Positions 27,860 through 32,808 of a stretch of DNA of 32,808 nucleotides are shown one piece after another. The position numbers and the translations under genes are program-made. The notes beneath the pieces are model-generated. The model worked only from the letters and a program-made list of their open reading frames with translations. It was not told the origin of the DNA and did not search any database. The DNA is taken from contig JACQGM010000167.1 of NCBI GenBank assembly GCA_016199585.1, positions 1-32,808 on the forward strand, read 5' to 3'. This DNA is from Armatimonadota bacterium (GTDB lineage Bacteria > Armatimonadota > JAAZEB01). How positions within the stretch are numbered: position 1 is the stretch's first letter; each line of letters opens with the position of its first letter.

Positions 27860-28873
27860 TCAGAATGTGACCAGGACCTTCACCGCTGCGCCCGGGCCGG
27901 CCGCCAGGGCGAGCGCGGCCGGGAAGTCGGCCAGGGCGAAGCGGTGCGTCACCAGCTCGCGCACGCGCACGCGGCCGTCGGCGATCAGCGCGATGGCGCG
28001 CGCGTGCGTGTACGGGTTGATGTAGGAGCCGATGACGGCCAGCTCGTTCAGGAAGATATCGTAGGGGCGGATCGGCACCTCGGCATCCTTCGGGTTCACG
28101 CCGAAGAGGAGAACGCGCCCGCCGCGCCGCGGCAGGGCCAGCGCCTGCGCCACGGTGCGCGGGCTTCCCACGCACTCGATCACCACGTCGGCCCCGATTC
28201 CCGTCTGGTCCCGAACGAGGGCGTGGAGGTCGGTCCGCAGCGGATTGACGACGACATCGGCGCCGAGCCGGCGAGCCAGGTCGGCCTTCGCTTCCGCCGG
28301 CTCGGAGACGACGACCCGGCGCGCCCCCTCCAGGCGGGCGAGCTGCAGCATCAGCAGCCCGATCGTGCCCGCGCCGAGCACCACCACGGTGTCGCCGGCC
28401 TGGATCCGCGCGCGATCCATCCCGTGAACGCAGCAGGCGAGCGGCTCGGCGAAGGCGGCCTCCGCGAACGACAGGGTCTCCGGCAGCCGGTACGCCTGCT
28501 GCGCCGGCACCCGGCAGAACTCCTGGAATCCGCCCGGGATGTTGACGCCGAGGGCCGTCAGGTTCTCGCACAGGTGGATACGGCCCCGCCGGCAGTACGG
28601 GCAGACGCCGCAGTGGATGTTCGGATCGACGGCCACGCGGTCGCCGGGGCGCACGTGCGCGACGTCGGCCCCCGCTGCGGCCACCTCGCCGGCGAATTCG
28701 TGCCCGGGGACGACGGGATACTGCGCGCGGAACCCGCCGTGGAAGATGTGTGCGTCCGTGCCGCAGACGCCGCAGGCCGCCACGCGCACGCGCACGTCCG
28801 CCGGCCCGATCTCGGGGACGTCGCGCTCCTCAACCCGTGCCGCCAGCGGCCGCTCGATCACTGCTGCTCTCAT
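27860..28873 (-). CDS. Zinc-dependent MDR alcohol/polyol dehydrogenase
   Basis: CGVCGTDAHIFHG, GHEFAGEV, CGVCPYCRRGRIHLCENL (structural Zn), VVLGAGTIGLLMLQLAR. Confidence 0.92.
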   Translation of the reverse strand: MRAAVIERPLAARVEERDVPEIGPADVRVRVAACGVCGTDAHIFHGGFRAQYPVVPGHEFAGEVAAAGADVAHVRPGDRVAVDPNIHCGVCPYCRRGRIHLCENLTALGVNIPGGFQEFCRVPAQQAYRLPETLSFAEAAFAEPLACCVHGMDRARIQAGDTVVVLGAGTIGLLMLQLARLEGARRVVVSEPAEAKADLARRLGADVVVNPLRTDLHALVRDQTGIGADVVIECVGSPRTVAQALALPRRGGRVLLFGVNPKDAEVPIRPYDIFLNELAVIGSYINPYTHARAIALIADGRVRVRELVTHRFALADFPAALALAAGPGAAVKVLVTF

Positions 28874-28891
28874 GGCACTCCCCGTTGCCGC

Positions 28892-31066
28892 CTACGACCC
28901 GCCCCCGGCTCCCCGCGGCGGGGGTGCCGGAGCCGACTCGGGGGCATGGAGCATCCGGCGCGCCTCCTCCAGCTTCGGACGGATCAGGCTGCGCACGTCG
29001 CGCGGACGCCTATCCGGGTCCAGCCGCCGCGCGAGGCCCACGAGTTGCTGCAGCGTCCCGGCGTTCCCCTGGCGCATCCCCAGCTCCTTCGCCAGGCGGT
29101 CCAGCTCGTTCAGCTCCGCGACCGCCACCTCGATCGGCACCATGAAGTCCGGTTTCATGCCGAGAAGCACGGTCGGCTCCGGCCCCAGGTCAAGGCGCAG
29201 ACGATCATTCCCGTTCTGCCGCTTCAGTACCTTGCCGGTGACGTCGTAGACTTCCACCACCCCGAACGCGGGCGGCCGGATATGGATGCGCCGTTTCCCG
29301 TTCGGGCACCAGACGTGGATCTCATAGCCGCGCCGGGTCTGCATGCCGTAGGCGCGCAATCCCTCGCCCACGTCCAGGGAGTGCCACATCTGGTCCGGGA
29401 GAGTCGGGATCCACCAGGCGTCGGGGGCCACCGGGCGGGTCTCGACTTCGACCACCGGGTGCTGGATGCCGAACGCGCCGGTTTCGCGCGTGGGATGGGG
29501 ATAGAGGAGGAAGCGAGGGCGGTAGTCGGCCGCATCCGGGCGCGCGGTCAGGGCGGTGCGGTACTCGGCCAGCCAGGCCGCAGTCTCGACCGGCGCGTCA
29601 CCGGGATCCACGAACCATGCCTTCATCCCGACCTGACGGAGCAGATCCAGCGCGGCCAGAAGGCTCTCCTTCGTGCGGTAACCTTGCAGCGCCAGCGCCA
29701 GGCACCAGGGGCGCGCGATCGCCTGGCGCGCCTCGCCGGCCGCGAGGCCCGCCTGGGCCACCAGGCGCACCGCGTCGGTGCGGATGCCGATCCCGGCGAA
29801 GCCCCCGAGGGGCCGGTCGTTGACGTGGTAGCGGCGCATGCTGCCGGATCGCTGCACGACCACCGGCACGTCGGCGATCTGCTGCCGGATCGCCTGGGCG
29901 ACCAGGTTCAGATGCTCCCGAAGTGACTGCTCGCGGAAGGAAAGGTGGTCGTACCAGAAGGATGACTCCGCCGGCGCGATCGTGTAGCAGCGCCGTTCCT
30001 TCTCGTCCAGCAGGTAGCCGGCCTTGCCGTCCTTGGTATCGGCCATGGCGAGCGGCACCAGGCGCGCGGCCACCTGGAAAGAGGATGGCTGCGCGCCGCG
30101 GAAGGCCCACTGCTCGCGCAGCGTCTCGATCCGGGCGTAACGGCGGTTGAGAAACGCCTCGAACTCCAGGCGGTAGCTATCGGACACCGGCACCAGGTAG
30201 CCTCCCGGGCCGTCCAGTTTGAGGGCCTGCGAGTAGGGGTGAACCAGGAAGCGCAGCCCGGGCCCGAGCTTCAGGCCGGAGAGCCCTCGCAGGGAGTCCT
30301 GGGCTGCTTCGAAGCCGCCCCATGCGTCCGGCAGCCCCGAGGCTCCGGTGAGGAAGGGGGTCATCACCACCCGCTGCTTCTCGCCCTCGGGAACGGTGAG
30401 GTCGGCAGTTGCCCGCACCCCCCGCGGCCCCTCCGTCTGCCGGGCCCAATCCACCCGCAGCAGCGCTCCCGTGTCCGCGTCCAATACCGCGACGGCGATG
30501 CGCTGGATGGCGCCGGCATAGCCCGGGATCTGGATATCAACGGCGCACTCGCCACTGGCGGCGGTGGGCTCCGAGGTGAAGGCTCCGCCACCGACGTAGT
30601 AGCCGGCGGCCGGGCCCGGCAGCGCGGCGGGGAGCGCCAGGCCGTATCGGAGTCCCTCCGCCTCCAACTGGTCAATGAGGCGCTGCCAGGGCGCGACGGC
30701 TGCGCCGACGGCGGCGCCGTCCGCCGCGACGGCGACATCCCCGATGCCCGCAGCCTTGAAGGCGCGGAGCGCTTCCCGGTCGGCATCCCGGGCGGCGGCG
30801 TCCTCGGGGTGCGCCACGGAGCGCGGGGCGAAGGTAACGCCCACCGGGAGGTAGGGCGCCCCGTCCCAGGTGAGGGCGAACGCGGCGTTGACCTCCCACG
30901 GGTGGCGGGCCCCGGTGGCGTCCCGGTAGGTGCCGCTGGCGCCCGGCGGCGCGGGGGGCAGCGGCGCCGGCTTGGGTTCGCCGCGCCGGGCGAGGGCGGG
31001 CATCGCGGCGGCCAAGAGCGCCAGAGCGACCCCGGTGGTGCGAATGAGGGCAGGATGAGTCCGCAT
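28892..31066 (-). CDS. Secreted glycosidase-like protein of unassigned family
   Basis: Signal peptide MRTHPALIRTTGVALALLAAAMPALA; aromatic-rich barrel-like body and C-terminal beta-domain-like region; ATG at 31066 with GGAAG upstream. Family not recognised with certainty. Confidence 0.6.
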   Translation of the reverse strand: MRTHPALIRTTGVALALLAAAMPALARRGEPKPAPLPPAPPGASGTYRDATGARHPWEVNAAFALTWDGAPYLPVGVTFAPRSVAHPEDAAARDADREALRAFKAAGIGDVAVAADGAAVGAAVAPWQRLIDQLEAEGLRYGLALPAALPGPAAGYYVGGGAFTSEPTAASGECAVDIQIPGYAGAIQRIAVAVLDADTGALLRVDWARQTEGPRGVRATADLTVPEGEKQRVVMTPFLTGASGLPDAWGGFEAAQDSLRGLSGLKLGPGLRFLVHPYSQALKLDGPGGYLVPVSDSYRLEFEAFLNRRYARIETLREQWAFRGAQPSSFQVAARLVPLAMADTKDGKAGYLLDEKERRCYTIAPAESSFWYDHLSFREQSLREHLNLVAQAIRQQIADVPVVVQRSGSMRRYHVNDRPLGGFAGIGIRTDAVRLVAQAGLAAGEARQAIARPWCLALALQGYRTKESLLAALDLLRQVGMKAWFVDPGDAPVETAAWLAEYRTALTARPDAADYRPRFLLYPHPTRETGAFGIQHPVVEVETRPVAPDAWWIPTLPDQMWHSLDVGEGLRAYGMQTRRGYEIHVWCPNGKRRIHIRPPAFGVVEVYDVTGKVLKRQNGNDRLRLDLGPEPTVLLGMKPDFMVPIEVAVAELNELDRLAKELGMRQGNAGTLQQLVGLARRLDPDRRPRDVRSLIRPKLEEARRMLHAPESAPAPPPRGAGGGS

Positions 31067-31131
31067 CGGAGCGCCAGCTTCCTTTCGTGCGCGGCGGAGC
31101 GCCCTGAAAGCGCCGCGTCTTCTATCAATGG

Positions 31132-31160
31132 ATTGTACCATACGGGGGTGGGGGAGTCAA
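31132..31160 (-). promoter_or_regulatory. Sigma70-type promoter of the minus-strand operon
   Basis: Minus strand TTGACT (31155-31160), 17-nt spacer, TACAAT (31132-31137). Confidence 0.65.
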
Positions 31161-31256
31161 ATCGGCGAGCGGTGGAGATATTGAAGAAGATCGGCGGTCG
31201 CGCCGTCTAATCGGGACGGGAACTGGCACACAGGCCCGGGAGAGAGGAGAGCAGCC

Positions 31257-32421
31257 ATGAGAGGGCTACTGGTTCTCGGGATCGCGGTGGCGCTGGCGAT
31301 GGTCGGAGCGCCGCTTCGGGCCGCCGGGCGCGCCGCTTCGCGGCCGCCGATTGACGTCGTGTTCGTCCTGGATACCACCGGGAGCATGGGCGGGCTCATC
31401 GAGACGGCGAAGGAGAAGATCTGGGCGGTCGCCAACACGTTGGCGACCGCGAAGCCCACCCCGCGGATCCGCATGGGGCTGGTGGGCTACCGCGACCGCC
31501 GCGATGCCTACGTCACCCGGCGCACCGCGCTGACGGACGACCTCGACGCGGTCTACGAGGCGCTGATGGGCTTCCGCGCCGAGGGCGGCGGCGACGGACC
31601 CGAGAGCGTCAACCAGGCGCTGCACGAGGCCGTGACGAAGATGGCATGGAGCAGCGACCGCCGCGCCTATCGCGTCATCTTCTTGGTCGGCGACTACCCG
31701 CCGCACATGGACTACCAGGACGACGTGAAGTACCCCGAAACGTGCCGGCGGGCAGTTGAGAAGGGGATCACGATCAACACCATTCAGTGCGGCACGTACG
31801 AGGCAACGGCGCCGATCTGGAAGGAGATCGCCCGCCGCAGCGAGGGGACGTTCGCCCGGGTGGAGCAGTCGGGCGGCGCGGTGCGGGCGCCGACGCCCTA
31901 CGACGAGCGGCTGGCGGCGCTGGCCCGCGAGTTGGATGGCACGCGCCTCTACTACGGCACGGCCGCCGAGCAGGCGGCGGGGGAGAAGCGCGCCCGCGCG
32001 GCCGACGAGATCGCAGCGCGCGCGCCGATGGCCGGGCAGGCGTCGCGGGCCGCCCACGTCGCCCGAGAGGCGGCAGATGTGGCAGCCGACCCCGCGCCGC
32101 CCGGCATGCCGAAGGACCTGGCCACGGAGGTGCGCGCGGCGCGCGCAGGTGGGCGACCTGAAGGCGGACGCGCTGCCCCCGGCGATGCGACGCATGTCTC
32201 CTTCCGAGCGCGCGGCCCACGTGGCGAAGATGGACGCGAAGCGGAAGCAGCTCGAGGCGGAGATCCGGGAACTGACCAGGAAGCGGCAGACGCACCTGGC
32301 AGCGGCGATGCGCAAGGCAGGCTCGAAGGGGGCGCACTCGCTCGATGCGGTGCTCTTCCGCTCGATCAAGGAGCAGGGGGGCAAGCGGGGCATGACCTTC
32401 AGCGAGCGACCGGCGCTGTGA
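31257..32421 (+). CDS. Secreted von Willebrand factor A domain protein with apparent frameshift near 32141-32146
   Basis: Signal peptide; [16 protein letters not shown] (MIDAS DxTGS), [14 protein letters not shown]. Coding signal moves from the 31257 frame to the +1 frame ([48 protein letters not shown]... stop 32421). Confidence 0.8.
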
Positions 32422-32542
32422 GAGCGGCAACCCAGCCCTTCGTCCAACCAGGAGAGGGAGCCGCGCATCTGGCGTTCCGGTGGGCTGCCTTCGGCGCGCG
32501 AAGAACGAACCCCTGAATGGACCCGACGAGGATGCGAGTAAC

Positions 32543-32808
32543 ATGCGTTCCGTGGCGTTGTTCATCAGCATTGTGTTCGCCGGTGCAGAGGCCGCGTCGG
32601 CCCGGGCGCCGATCACTCCAGAGCAGGCCGCTGACGCCGTACGCCAGTTCTGCGGCGACCCCGGCCTGACGGTTGCGGTGCAGGGGGCCATACGATGGCC
32701 CGGGGAGCTTCCATGGGTACATTATACCCCGTGCGAGAAGAAAGCCCCTACTGCATTCACACGCCGCTCCTGCGTTGCTTCAAAGGGGATGATCAGCCGC
32801 TCCCCTAC
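32543..32808 (+). CDS. Secreted hypothetical protein, truncated by the window end
   Basis: ATG 32543, MRSVALFISIVFAGAEAASARAPITPEQAADAVRQFCGDPGLTVAVQGAIRWPGELPWVHYTP..., open to 32808; signal-peptide-like start. Confidence 0.55.
   Translation, partial: MRSVALFISIVFAGAEAASARAPITPEQAADAVRQFCGDPGLTVAVQGAIRWPGELPWVHYTPCEKKAPTAFTRRSCVASKGMISRSP

Noticed and set aside
27944-29926. 660-aa plus-strand ORF antisense to the MDR dehydrogenase and glycosidase-like genes
   Set aside because: Shadow ORF; no motifs, and minus-strand genes here are well supported.

Overview
High-GC bacterial chromosomal window with about 23 supportable protein genes, no recognisable rRNA or tRNA, no CRISPR array and no transposase. 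In order: GH20-like beta-hexosaminidase; two tandem M48 metallopeptidase/TPR paralogs; rsmG; GT4 glycosyltransferase; signal peptidase I (-); alpha/beta hydrolase; a ThuA / TIM-barrel x2 / Gfo-Idh-MocA sugar-catabolism-like cluster; two pseudopilin-like (prepilin N-methylation + DGH C-terminus) paralogs; half-size EamA transporter (-) divergent from a MarR regulator and an unusual PH-like/zinc-ribbon/ABC exporter with an FGGG tail; a degenerate-plus-active AAA+ protein; alkyltransferase-like protein, STAS protein, and a five-gene minus-strand operon (secreted glycosidase-like, MDR dehydrogenase, PfkB kinase, DUF72, secretin-N-like); then a VWA protein with an apparent frameshift and a partial secreted protein. 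Most interesting signals outside ordinary annotation: (1) a (GTRTGGGR)n G-quadruplex-prone octamer element present as the entire rsmG-GT4 intergenic region and, in a degenerate inverted form, inserted in-frame in the GH20 gene; (2) two adjacent long perfect palindromes between the pseudopilin paralogs; (3) a triple 11-bp direct repeat abutting a -10 box (OmpR/PhoB-like promoter architecture) for one pseudopilin and different 21-bp-period repeats for the other; (4) a 54-aa GTGA-coupled small ORF (or frameshifted tail) after lepB; (5) predicted leaderless promoters; (6) the PH/Zn-ribbon/ABC/FGGG fusion. All family calls are from motif recognition by eye; no searches were run.
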